Assembly: GCF_932526225.1 (NCBI RefSeq)
Contig: NC_064035.1
Span: 9,597,296 to 9,661,295 of the forward strand
DNA from: Nematostella vectensis
Taxonomy: Eukaryota > Cnidaria > Anthozoa > Actiniaria > Edwardsiidae
Length of the DNA stretch: 64,000 bases
Direction of reading: 5' to 3'
This document shows, one piece after another, positions 48,778 to 60,785 of the stretch. The notes beneath the pieces were generated by a model. It had not been told where the DNA came from. It searched no databases and worked only from the letters and a program-made list of their open reading frames with translations. How positions within the stretch are numbered: position 1 is the stretch's first letter; each line of letters starts with the position of its first letter. The position numbers were made by a program, and so were the translations under genes.

Positions 48778-51700
48778 CTAGATGCTGCCCTGTTCGGGGT
48801 TAACCATCACCTGTTCCGTCGACACAACTTGACAATTTCCAGGCATCTGAACCACATGCATTTTGTCATTCGACCACCCGTTGATGGCTGCGATTTCTGA
48901 AAAGTCGCGAACCATCGTCGATGGCACATGCTCGGCATCTTGCTCAGAAACCCCTTCCATTTGTTTAGCACCTCCCTGATTAGTGCTAGCAGCAGTGGTA
49001 GGTGGCACATCCATTTGCACATCCTCTTCCTGGGTAGTGCTGGTTGCGATGTCAGGAGTCGGGGCAGGGGTCGGAGCAACCTCAGTGTATGCCGGCCTCG
49101 GGGTGATAGGCCCGCTTGTCGGCAATGGCAGATCTGGATGATCTTTCCTCGAGTGCTTAAGCCGTTGGCCTGGCTGCGTGAAAGTCTTGCCACAGTGATC
49201 ACACACGTAAGGTCTCTCCCCGGTGTGCGTCCTGAGATGGCACACCAGTGTGAATTCCACCGTGAACGACTTGCTGCATACGTGGCACTTGTACGGACGG
49301 ATGCCCGTGTGAATGCGGCTGTGGCGCTTCAGGTCGTTTGTCTGCGTGAAGGTCTTCCCGCATTCTTCACACTTGTATGGCCTCGTACCGCTATGGATGA
49401 GCTGGTGTCGCGCGAGTGTGTTACGGTGAGTGAACGCCTTACCGCACGTCTCACATTTAAAGTTCTTTTCGTTACTGTGAGTCTTCATGTGCGACATGAG
49501 GGGCGATTGTAGCGCGAAAGCGCGCCCGCAGATCTGGCATTTGTAGGGTTTAATACCAGTGTGAGTACGGCTGTGAGCCTGCAGACTTCCTTGCTGAGAG
49601 AACGCACGACCGCACAGGTGACACTTATAAGGTTTCTCACCGGTGTGCACGAGGTGGTGGCGCTGGAGGTGCTTTAGAAGGGTGAACTCCTTGCCGCACG
49701 TTTCGCACTTGTGCTCTTTGACGTTCTTGTGGATGAGCATGTGACACTGCAGCGTGTAATTACGGATGAATGCCTTGTCGCACGTGGGACATTTGAACTT
49801 CTTCAGCTTTTCGTTTTGTTGTCTCGCGTATTCTTCTGACACCTTGATTTTAGGGATAAGAGCCCGCGGCCCGGTCGGCACCGGAACAAAGATGCTTCTT
49901 TGCTCACCTGCATCAAGCAATATCAAGAGCGTTATGATAGGTCAGCGGACAAGGGAGGGGGAAAAAGTAGACTTCAGTCATTTGATCTTTAAATGGGAGA
50001 CAAGGGTATCTGAGTGCATAGTTTCGAACTAGAATAACGAGATAATCAATAAATACAGATACTGAGTGTGAATAATATTACAACTTCATATTCAATAATG
50101 ATATTAAAGTTGTAGATCAAAAGTATTATAACTTTACATGATTTGTAATGGTTTGGGGGTGTAGCGTTAAAACATTACCTGTATTGCATTTGAACTTCAG
50201 ATGCCCTATCAATGCTCCTGGATTTGTGTACATTTTTCCGCAGTTTTTGCACACGAAACTCTCCTCGCCTAATGAACAAAGTGAGGAAAAAAGACCAAAA
50301 CATCATTATTTAAGCTGTTAAAGTGTAGCGGAACTTGGAGGGGGTGGGTGAGGTAGGAAAGGCTGCAAGTTGGTAAGTGGAAAGCAAACTTCTCTCTTTT
50401 TTAATAAGTGGAATTAACTCGCTTATCTTTGGAAACTGGTATTATGTTTGCCTGTGGGCTGGATAAATTATTAGAACTCTAATAAGTTAATCAGGAAAAA
50501 AGAAACAAACTTTCAAATGTTTAAGCAAATGTGTCTGATGTTAGTATAATCCAGTCATTTTGTTATGCTGACATAAATCCTTAAATTTTTGGCCAGACAA
50601 ATTATTTGAGCCTCCCTTTTGTGTGAATTAAATAAATACCATACCTGGGACAACTGACGATTTCTTGGGTTTAATCCCAATTTTCTTAGCGAATTTATCT
50701 CCATAGTAGGTGAGCAGCTCTTCTCCTATAGCTATCTCTTTGGTGGCCATGTAGTAGATATTCTTATCATACTGCACAGCCCGCAAGTTCTGCTCGTCAA
50801 GCCCTTTACTGCAGTTGACATAGCGCAACCAGTTGGACTGTAAAGCATCTCGTCCATCAATCAAGTGGGTGAGCTTGCCATAGTCATCAAAAACCTGATG
50901 TGGCAAGCACAGAATAACTTCATCAACAAAACCTTTATCAGCCCAGTCAAATATGAAGTGCTGAAGGCCTTTGTTAACAAAAATAAAAAACGGAGGGGAG
51001 GGGGGGCTTGCTAAATTCAAGGGAAGGTATTTTAAACCCAACTTCAACTTGTTCTAAAGAATGTTGATAGGCTGCTTCTTTGATATAGTTTAAACTAACA
51101 AATACAGTCTCTTTGCAAGAGATCTTCAAAATTACTTCCCTAATTAAGATATTGGCAATATTTGATTAAAAATATCACAGTTGCTTGCTTGTTTAAGCAT
51201 TGAGCGGTAGTGTAAAATGATAGCATGGTTGGCATGTTTTCAGTGCTAACCTCTATTGTGAATAGCAAAGAAGGTGCAATTGAGTTGAATGGCCATTACA
51301 AATAATGTATCTAATGGGTAAACACCACTTATTCTTTTATAAGAAAAAATGTCTAATAAATAAGTTGACATCAAGTATCCAACTCACAAAGTGACCAACT
51401 GGTACCTCAAGAAATAGTAAACAGAGAATTCGCTCACCTCCCAAACATATGGTGACTCTTTGTAGGTCTTGGCCTCTTTTCTAGTAACAATCCTGCCGAT
51501 GTATGGACCAAAAAATTCATGTTTTGGGATAATACACTTGGCAAATACTCCTCGCCCTGCATTAGGTATATTCGATTCCTTTACTTCCAGCCCAGGTGGG
51601 ACCAGCACATCTGCTTCAGCCACTGTTGAGAATGAGGAAGAGTCTCAATATCCTATTACAGGGGTACACCCAGAAAGGTTTATCTGTTCATTCTATTATG

Positions 51701-54344
51701 GGAAGAATCTGTGATATTTTGTATGAATAACTGATATTTTTTGCTTTGAACACAAGGAATACCTTTTATCACTTTATTTTCGCGCAATTTAATTTTGCTA
51801 GTTTATGAGAAAATAAAGTGTTGCAAAAAATGGTATGCACGAAAATTAAGTGAGTACCCAAAAAGCCTCTTGGTGAAATATTAGCCGTTTAATAAGCTTT
51901 ATGGAAACATTTTCTCTATTTAGTCCTCTAATGTACATATAGTACCCTAAGGGGTATTTATAGATTTTGTAGATCTAAATTTAGCCCACACTTGTCTTTG
52001 TTACAGTTTGCTACAGTTCTGATGATTAAAGCACATCCTAATGTCACTTGTTTTGCTTGATTTTATTGTCCCAAAATCGCAAAATCATAAAAATAAAGTG
52101 ACCTTTTTTAAACAAATAAAAGGTCACGAAATATCGCAATGCTAAAAATTGATCAAATTTGATGTCATGAAAATGTTTAATGAGGTTTAATGTTTAATAA
52201 GGTAAAATGCATTTTTAATTGACCCAGAATCCATAAGATTTTGAATTTAATATTGGAGAAGTTGAGTAAATAGAAAATGCAGAAGAAAAACCAAGAAAAT
52301 TGGACTGAGCAGGGGGTGGGGAGATATGGCAGCCAAGGAATGTATTTGATGAAAAAAAAATTAAGCAAACAAAAAATAATAAATAAATAAAATGAAAATC
52401 ACAGAATTATGTCTTATTGGTGCACATTTCTTTAAAATAATCTAAATTTATAGTTACTGTAAATAGTTGTGTACTGGTTACTACCCCCTCCCCAAATGAA
52501 AAGTTTTAAAAGAAGTACCTGTAAAAATATCTAAAATATCTACACTGGTTTCTAGTTAACATAGATATCTTCAGGGGTAGTTATTTTGCACCCCACGATT
52601 ATCTCCTTTTTCAAAATGCCTTATGCATTACCCTCCTTTACAAGAACGTCCAGCGTGATATCCAACCAAATTTTAAAAAAGTGCCTAGACTATGACACTG
52701 TACAAAGCAGAGAAAAGCTCCCACCCCTTTTGGGACAAAACTGCAGTCAAATGCCCCTGACAACAAGTCATCTGAAAAAAGCCAATATCTTTCAAAGCAA
52801 GTACACTTGAACAGCTAATTTGTACTAATAACTATGTTATCTTCAGTTACCAAAAAAAATGGAAAAATAAATTATTTTCATCTGGTATAAGTTATAATTC
52901 ATTTAGCTTGCCACACTCTGATACAAGGATTTGATTGTTACAGAAGAGAGTCTCAAACCAGAAACTGACATGACTTTTGCAAAGTATGTGATGTTCATCA
53001 TTTGTCCCCAAGCCCCCATGGTGGGGACAATTCTTTGAGTGAAAAACTGTCAATTCCCCCACCCCCTCGGGACAGATTCTCATTCAAAAATGCTCTAAAC
53101 CCTAGATTAACTTCCCGCTTCCCCTGGACCATTGGGGTGGGGGTTTCAAATGACCAGTGCATAAAAAGAGAGTAAAGTCTACAGAAATTCTCATGGAAAA
53201 TGAGGAAGAGAAATAGGAAATAAACAAAATATGCTAGGTAAGCTATACTTCGTGTAAGTAATATTTCTCAATGAAATGCCTTTAAATTATTAAATCGGAC
53301 AATGTCATATAACATATCATATAGGACACATTCTAGAGTTTTATTATAGTTACCCGGCTCTCCTTTTCCCCTTCCACAGAATTCCAGAAACTCCGGAGAG
53401 CCGTTAGCAGGCTACGCAAATATTTATTAGTTTGTTTCAAGAGTTTGTGGATAATCTAAATGCAACACTAATTTACATAACATTTCTCATACTAAAGTTT
53501 AATACCGTAGTTTACTGAATGTTCAGGTATCAACACAAACTAAGCGGAAAATAACAGGAAAAATAACTTGCTATTCAAATATCACTTCAATGTTATCACT
53601 CCTAAACTGAGCGAATAATGTTGCATTTGCAAGTAAGGCATTCCATTGCATATTATCGTAGCCTCACTACTCGAATGAAAAGCATTTTCTGCAAAAATTG
53701 GAATATAAACATTGTACATTTTTCGCTGTAACGGTCAACTTTTCGCATGGGAATTTTATAGCATTTAGCTGCACAGGAAATCGACCTGTTAATCCTTGTA
53801 AACTCGGGTTAATTTGGAATAATTTATTCAATTGAACCATGTGCTTTGCAAAATTTACATTAACAACTTACGTCTTTGCATCTCCGCGTCAGGCATGTCT
53901 TCGCCAAAATAATACTTTAACTCGATATTCTTGCGTCGAACTTGTCCTGCCCCGACTCCTTTACTTGTTTTTACGCTAGAAGAGGCATTCTCCTTGGATT
54001 TATCTGTCCCAGCAGCCTCTTCATCGCTGCTATCTGAATCTGATCCGCTCTCCTCGCCCGAGCTGCTGTAGTCGCCTTCTTCGAAGTCGTCGGCATCGAC
54101 TCCAGTGATTTCTGGATCTGTTTGTGTCTCGGCGTCTTTAGGCTCTTTCATTTTCGGCCACACTTTTTCCTCATCTGCATCGAGAACGAAAATGAGCTGG
54201 AGCAAAGTCGCTATCATCGCAGAGAGTTTGCGAAATTAGGATTTATAGTTTACAAGCGTGGCCATTCCACGCTCTTTAGAGAATTTGCTACTTGCCTTTG
54301 TTGCTTTTAGCCTTTGCGACAGCTAAATGGGTTCCGTGTACCAT
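48778..54344 (-). CDS. PR/SET-domain C2H2 zinc-finger protein (PRDM family), six exons
   Basis: Exons on the minus strand: 54344-54296, 54174-53872, 51622-51438, 50894-50645, 50268-50179, 49907-48778, totalling 2007 nt (668 residues). A Lys-rich start and an acidic Ser/Glu/Asp stretch precede a PR/SET domain with PPGLEVKESNIPNAGRGVF, FGPYIGRIV, NWLRYVNCSKGLDEQNL and ELLTYYGDKFAKKIGI. This layout and the NWLRYVNC...EQNL core most resemble PRDM7/9-type histone methyltransferases, and the C-terminal catalytic-type Tyr in YYGD is kept. One isolated finger (FVCKNCGKMY) in exon 5 is followed by eight C2H2 fingers in exon 6 and a Pro/Thr/Ala-rich tail. No KRAB domain was seen. Intron 1 has a GC donor (AAAG|GCAAGT). 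Family membership is firm; the exact orthologue is not. Confidence 0.92.
51760..52205. mobile_element. Second copy of MITE family D, PR/SET gene intron 2
   Basis: Shares gccgtttaataagctttatg, ctaatgtacatatagta and surrounding sequence with 17388-17802, in the same orientation. Ends are degenerate but again AT-rich with ttttcgc-type motifs. Confidence 0.75.
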
Positions 54345-54691
54345 TGTAATGGGTTCTCGTCTCACAAAACTGTTCCGATGTGGATTTCAGAAAATTGTCG
54401 TGCTCGAAATGACGGTCTAGAGTTGGGAGATGTTATAAAAACTCCGGCATACGATATATCCAGATCATGTAGAAACGCTCTGTGATCGAATTATTCCAAA
54501 AGCACCGAGATCTTACTTCCAAACTGTCAATCAAACTACCACCGGCGTTGCACTTGATTGGTTTCCCTTTGTTCTGAGCGCACAAACAGCCAAAGAATGC
54601 TGATTAGAGTTCCAAAACAATGTGGTAATTGTTGGAAAAACAACTGCATCTTTTTAAACTTGGTTTTCATGATATTTATTATTTAGGAAGC
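54345..54691. other. Upstream region of the PR/SET gene
   Basis: Probable promoter and 5'UTR for the minus-strand PR/SET gene. Short open frames without family resemblance. Confidence 0.4.
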
Positions 54692-54937
54692 AATGAATAC
54701 CCTGCTTGCAGAGTCTCCTCTCGATTTAGACGCCGCATTAGCGCCAGCGAAGAGAGCTGGTGTACCGGCGTGATGCCTCACGAGCCACTAAACCGAGAGA
54801 AGGAAACTCTAAAACCAGGAAAGCAATAGAAATAACAGATAAAAAAATGCAAAAGATTTCACGACTGTTTTAACAGATTTTAGACATTGCCCCGGACCTG
54901 GAAGATATCGTGAAACTTCCAGAAAACTAGGTACGCT
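54692..54937 (+). CDS. Possible small two-exon gene or 3' exons (unrecognised)
   Basis: A frame beginning after ttatttag (EAMNTLLAESPLDLDAALAP...) can be joined through a candidate donor G|GTGTAC (about 54758) to an acceptor ending attttag (about 54890), giving a tail DIAPDLEDIVKLPEN and TAG at 54935-54937. Phases match and the joined peptide is acidic and plausible, but the donor is weak and no family is recognised. If real it would be the end of a plus-strand gene divergent from the PR/SET gene. ATG at 54694 could also be its start. Confidence 0.25.
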
Positions 54938-54974
54938 CCGTGCTTAAACTGTTTTAAACGGCGTCTAAATTATT

Positions 54975-55080
54975 TAGCACCTTTTTTTCATAAGAATCCT
55001 TTTTATAAGAACTTCAAGCCTGAGATTTCACCAAGTTTTAAGAACATGCCGAGGCTCAGATAGCAGAAAATTATTGGCTT
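54975..55080. repeat. Family B repeat end (inverted copy)
   Basis: The phrases ttataagaac, gatttcaccaag and acatgccgaggctcagatag match 22820-22900 in inverted orientation. Confidence 0.65.
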
Positions 55081-55349
55081 GAATGTAACATATACAAGCG
55101 ATACAAAGCGCTTTTGGAGTCACAAGTTTACGGCGTTTTTTTTTACGCTAATACAGCCAAATACCACTTGACACAGTTTGGCATCTTACTCTATTCAGGA
55201 AATTTTAAGCTAACACATATCCCCTGTAGCCCAAAATTACAGCTGCATACCCTGTCTGGGGATAAATGACTGTCAAATCGGATCCAACCATTCAACGAAC
55301 TTTAAACTTTTTCTTAGGGTTTGCTCCATACAAATACCGTGATGATTAA

Positions 55350-55740
55350 TTCGAATAAGCGCCCGGGACTTAATTTTCGGGTCTTTGAGGGGGAGGGGGC
55401 GCTTATTTCTAAACTCAAGGTCAAGGGGAGGGGGCGCTTATTTTTAAGTCAAGGTCGAGGGGAGGGGCGCTTATTTCTAAACTCAAGGTCGAGGGGAGGG
55501 GGCGCTTATTGGGGAGGGGGCGCTTATTTCTAAACTCAAGGTCGAGGGGAGGGGGCGCTTATTGAGGAGGGTACGCTTATTTCTAAACTCAAGGTCGAGG
55601 GGAGGGTGCGCTAATTGGGGAGGGTGCGCTTATTTCTAAACTCAAGGTCGAGGGTAGGGGGCGCTTATTGGGGAGGGTGCGCTTATTTCTAAACTCAAGG
55701 TCGAGGGGAGGGGGCGCTTATTGGGGAGGGGGCGCATTCT
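55350..55740. repeat. G-rich tandem repeat of about 34-50 bp
   Basis: About eight copies of gcgcttatttctaaactcaa ggtcgaggggaggg, some with an added gcgcttattggggaggg half-unit, so two nested periods are visible. Confidence 0.92.
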
Positions 55741-57120
55741 GCTTACGTGGGTCGTGATTTCAGTCTCTTTTTCAAGTAGTTTTATAGTAAGTATTAGCCT
55801 TAATAGCTCAAAACCTTTTGAAAATTTCAATTAAACTTATACAACACACTATCAAGTGTAGTATAAAGTGGCTTCTTCTAAAACATTTGCGCATTGATGT
55901 TTTTTTTTTTTTTTTTTTTTTGCGCAGTTCTTCCCAGTGCAATCTGGACGTGCCTACCGACCGGGGCTTGCATGTGTGTGGGGTGGCAGCTTATCTAGCC
56001 AATTGGTCCATTGGTCCGCAGGGCGTGTATTCAAAGGTGGTACACACACCTATTGCAAAATGCGTTGTGAGCGCAGACGTGAAATGACAACCGCCAAATG
56101 GTATTTTTTTTTCTATTGAATAATACTATGGGACGTATTTGTACGGAATTTAGGGAAATTTGTGATTAATTTACTTGTCATCTTCATTCTAATAACTATA
56201 CTCATAAGCAGTGGTTGGTCTTCAAAACAACCATTTGACATTTTCCAATCGCCATTTGCACTGACGTTTCTTGAAATAGGTTTATACTAACAACAAAATT
56301 TATCGCTCTTCCTGGCTCCTATCTGTCCGGGGTTTGTTCTTGATTTGAACAAAGAAAGGCATTAGGTTGACAAGTCTTGGTGCCTATTTTCCGGTTTGTA
56401 GTATGTAAATCTTAAACAAAGGCGCGTAGAACCAAAACGTTTGGTAGAATGGCTGATTGTATCTTTTATCTGCACCGGGGGGGGGGGGGGGGGGGGGGGG
56501 TGAGTGAGTATATAAGAATTTAACCCCCCCCCCATCCCTGTGAATTTTTAGGGCGACTTCTCCCCCTCCCCCTGGAAATTAAAGAGTTTTGGCTCCCCCT
56601 CCCCTCAGAATTTCTTCCTTTGCCATCCCCCCTTCTGGAAACTTAGACCTCTGAAGACCTCCCACCCCCCTTGGATTTTTGAGGTTCTCAACTCCCCGGT
56701 GCGGATGAAAGATGCGACCAGCCAATGTCCAAGGGTCGCGTCCAATCATTTGTGTTTTTCGCTATAGACAGCAATAAAAGCATCAACTATCTGCCAATAG
56801 GCCCCTGCAATCTAGCCCCGACTCCATCCGGTTTATGGATTACACACGGTAAACCGTAAATTTTCACCCGGGATAAATAAGTAGGAACTAATTCAATTTT
56901 GTCCGTGCTCTGGATCCAAGATGTAATTAATGTTTGCTCAGCGATCCCGCGGTAATGAGTGTCAGGTCAACAATAGAATATTTGTAAGGTCACCGTGGTG
57001 ACATTGACAGTTGGGACAATTATCTACCCAAACAGATTATTCATACGCACTCACGCATCCCACCTATATCCTGTGTTTTGGCTCGTTTTGAACAACCTGT
57101 GGCTATTACTCATCCAAGCA
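55741..57120. other. Spacer upstream of PP2D1-like gene
   Basis: No gene recognised. Contains a poly-T run of about 22 at 55900 and a poly-G run of more than 20 at 56478 followed by C-rich low-complexity sequence to about 56700. An in-frame open stretch runs back from 57121 to 56995 without an ATG, so an upstream coding exon cannot be excluded. Confidence 0.45.
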
Positions 57121-60100
57121 ATGCTTCACAGTGAAAAAATCCAACTAGAGCCGGTAGCTATAGAGAAATGTGATGATGAAGATGAAGGTCATAGCCTCTT
57201 AGACCAGTCACGACCGAAGAGCGAGCGCTTGGATGACTACGTGTTGGTTAAAATGAACCAGATCAGGAAAACTAGCGGCTTCGCGTATGGATTTCTCAAA
57301 TCCCACGGCGATTTTGCACGCTCAAAAACCTCAGCACGTCATACAACAGCTAGTAGGACAGTCAACCCTGTGGAGGATAAGAGCAAAATGGCTAAACAAG
57401 ACACAGTGTCGGACAAATTCGCCTCTGTGACCGTCAACCTTATATCTGAGGTTGCATCGGAACGCAAAGACGTCGAAGAAGACGAACGCAAAGCGCACGG
57501 GAGACTAGACTTGGGGCTGATAGATGAGACGGCTGACAGTCTATCTAGACGGGAGTCCAGTGCAAGGGAAAATCAGAGTACCGAAAAAGGAGGCGAGGAC
57601 TCGGATGGCGAGAGCTCCGAGCAGCACGAATTCACATCCGTGTACTCCGAGAATTCTAGCGAGGGAGAAACTCGGCTCGCGTTACCAAACATTGTGTTAC
57701 CGTGCTCGAAATGCGGCGAGAGTATAAACATCTGCCGACTTCAAAGCCACAGGGACTTGCATAATGCACTTCAAGTTCTCAAGTTTGCACACGGTTACAA
57801 GCCTGCAAGCACGAATGCACTGATCAAGAGAAGAAAACTGATTATACAACGTATGCAAGAATCTAGTGCTCAAAGAGGAGACAAGGGTTTTAGCGATCGA
57901 CAACTTCAAAAAATAAATACAGCGTTTGAAATTCTTAAAACTAGTTTAGGGGGGCGAATGGATTCCTTCAGACTCCTGTCGAACTCCCTAGGTAAGCCTT
58001 TTGTTTGTTATTTGATGGTTCTTTAAAGTCATATTAGCTTGCTTAATGAGTTTGTCGTGGTTGCATGACCGTTGATAATGAAATCATGTAAACAGTGTAA
58101 ACAATTAATACGCGACAAAACTCTAATTTTAACACACTTATGCTTTATCTGGCAATCTGGTAGTTCTTATTCGCACGACTGATTTGGAGTATCGTTTAGC
58201 GATCCGCGGCTAAACCGCGGCCTGAGTTGGCGTGCTTGAGGTCAAGCGAGATTTATTTATTGATTTCACGGCTAAATTGTGGTTTAAAATTTCATCTGCC
58301 TAGGGCCGTGCAACTTTAAATGACTTCAATATTTTATTATTATCATAAAATCTAAACTTTTTATAACAAATTGATTTTTTGGCGAATTTCATACCACGAA
58401 TAAAAATTTAGGATAAAAAAAAAACTAGCCAAAACTAGCGATACGTATCATCGTACAACTAGTATTTTACCTTATATGATCAAAAACAAAAATCTATGAA
58501 AAGTGTTTTTCTTCGCCGTCCCTGCCCTCGATAGTTTTCAGAAACGATAAAAAGTTAGCGCTATAAAGCTCTATAAGTGTTTTATAAATGCTGTTCGCAC
58601 TAGAGCCGAACTTTGATGGACCGTTTCTTGCACCTCGCTTGGTTGATATTACTACAAAAAATGAAGGCCAAGTACTTCACAACCCTTCACAACATGTTGT
58701 ACAAACAGTATAGCATTGCTAGACCAGCATGGCAATTCAAATGGTTAACTGATGTGTTTCTTGTGATCCTCAGACGTGCATGTGAGCGAGGGACGTGGGG
58801 ACAGGCTGAGCTGCACAAAAGCAGTGGGTGTCTGTGAAGAGGTAAACGCGCGGTGGAAGAACATGGAGGATGCACATCACTTACAAGACGACTTCCTCCC
58901 GCAGACCCCTTCATGCTTTATAGGTATCTATGACGGCTACTGCGGCGGCACCACCGCGAGAAAGTGCGCGTCGCAGCTACACCAGCTCGTCAGTGAACAA
59001 CTCGCCTCGCACACAGACCTTACTAAGACCGACTTTAAGACGGCATTTAGGCGATCCTACGCGCGTTTCCAAGAACTACTACGAACCAGGACAGAAGACG
59101 AGGAGCGGTCGCGCAATAGGTGGAGCGGCTGCTCGGCGCTGACGTGTGTTGTGACTCCGAGCACGTGCTATCTGTCGCACGTGGGGGACGTGGGCGCAAT
59201 CCTTATACGCGAGGATGGCGTGACTAAGATCCTCACCAGAAAGCACGACTTGTATAATAAAAAGGAGCGCGATAGGGTGCGTAAGTCCAGCGGCGTGATC
59301 GTTAAGACTGAAAAATGCGCGCTTGTTAATGGGGCACTTGGAGTGACACGGGGACTTGGGAATATCGGGGATGGGGAACTGAACCAGTCTGTGATCATCG
59401 CGCCCAAGTTTCGCTGCACTTGTCTGACAAATAGAGACCAAGTACTTGTGTTTGCGTCCAGCGGACTATGGAAGGTGTTTTCGGCAGAGGAGGTGGCCAA
59501 CCTTGTATTAGGATTCTTCAGACAGATCAAGGAAAGCGTGCGCAAAGGGATCATTTGGGGGTCGAGAGTACCATGTGTGTGTGCCAATGGGCATATGGAA
59601 TTCGAGGGTAAAAAGTTTGCTGCCAGATACGCTAACTGCGGCGCTTACTACCGCAAGTTCTTGCGGCCGGAACCCAAACGAGAAATAGGGCGACCCGCTA
59701 CAAGCCACATGTTCAATTTCATGAGCTACAATGAACTTGACAACATCACAGAGGAAACGCCTACAACACGGGCAGGGCTGAGCGTGCCGGTCTGGTTTAA
59801 GAGGGTTGGCAGGCGACTCAGCGACACGTGTATTGTTTATAGAGACCCAGATGCCATCCAAGACGAACAACTCAATACTTCTCACGAGAGGTTTACAAAT
59901 CGCCGGCACTCGCTGCCTCATAGGGCTGGTATGACCAAGCTGTATGGCCCTCTAGGGTTCAGACCAGACCTCTCCCCTCAAGATAAGATCGAACTTGTGG
60001 CAAAGTCACTGGCAGAGAGAATTGTCAAGAGTGCACTGCTGGCAGGCTCAATAGACAATCTGACAGTTTGTTCTGTGCTACTGCCTGGATTTTCGCTAAT

Positions 60101-60167
60101 CAACGTCTGCACCATTACCCCTGAACTGATACAAAAACTTGATAGACCAGTAACTGGTGATTGGTAA
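57121..60167 (+). CDS. PP2D1: PP2C-like domain protein (PP2D1-like), predicted pseudophosphatase
   Basis: Exon 1 is 57121-57991 (donor G|GTAAGC) and exon 2 is 58774-60167 (acceptor CTCAG), giving 754 residues. The N-terminal part is polar and charged and holds one C2H2-like knuckle (CSKCGESI...HRDLH). The PP2C-like fold follows: MEDAHHLQDDF, IYDGYCGG in place of the usual DGHGG, GCSALTCVV, HVGDVGA, LGVTRGLG and SIDNLTV. The metal-binding Asp of the usual (A)CDG(I/L)W motif is Ser here (FASSGLWKVF), and the usual DHxP is KHDLY. These changes argue against phosphatase activity, as in TAB1. The knuckle plus PP2C layout suggests PP2D1. An extra upstream exon is possible. Confidence 0.85.
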
Positions 60168-60785
60168 GACTGGCTGGACCGGCATTTAGTGGCTGGTGAC
60201 CACTAAATGGTGGTATTTATTACTGAATTAAAAACAAAACCTATTCTAGAAAAATAGAGTCTATTTATTTGTTTGCAAGTATAAGTTTAAAACAATTTGC
60301 AAAATTGTGAGTATCAATGAACTTCAGTCATTTCCCAAGTCATCATAGTGTAGTCTGACCATGCAGTGCCTACATTTGATATTATTGATGAGTCTGTCGT
60401 TAGCATGTACTGCCGAATCAAGGCAATTGTTAACACAACTTAATTTCACTCGCATTAGTTTGGCAACTTTTCGACCTTTATAAATTTTATGAGGTGCACA
60501 ATGACCCTATAAGGGATTCTCTAACTCACTTGGCTAACCTGCGATTGATCTCGGTCTAGAAGCCCACTAAGAATCTCTTCAATAAGCTCCTTTTTGTGTT
60601 TGGAGTTTAACAATTTCACACCATCTTTATGAGGTTTAGGCATGTTAGGGTTCTCTAAGTAATGCCTGAAACTTGGCTGAAAAGAAAAAAAAAGAACACC
60701 ACAGCTTGGAAATTTTTCTTTTATATTCACAACACCCAAATAAACAGAAAACTTTGACTTATATACTAGGATGATCCATACCATG
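60168..60785. other. Spacer between convergent PP2D1-like and tubulin genes
   Basis: Presumed 3'UTRs. On the minus strand a good acceptor (TTTTCTTTTCAG) at about 60676 opens a 51-codon frame to a TAG at 60521, directly downstream of the tubulin stop. See the separate finding. Confidence 0.45.

Noticed and set aside
48807-49512. Long frames overlapping the zinc-finger exon in other frames or strand
   Set aside because: Shadows of the regular C2H2 coding pattern.
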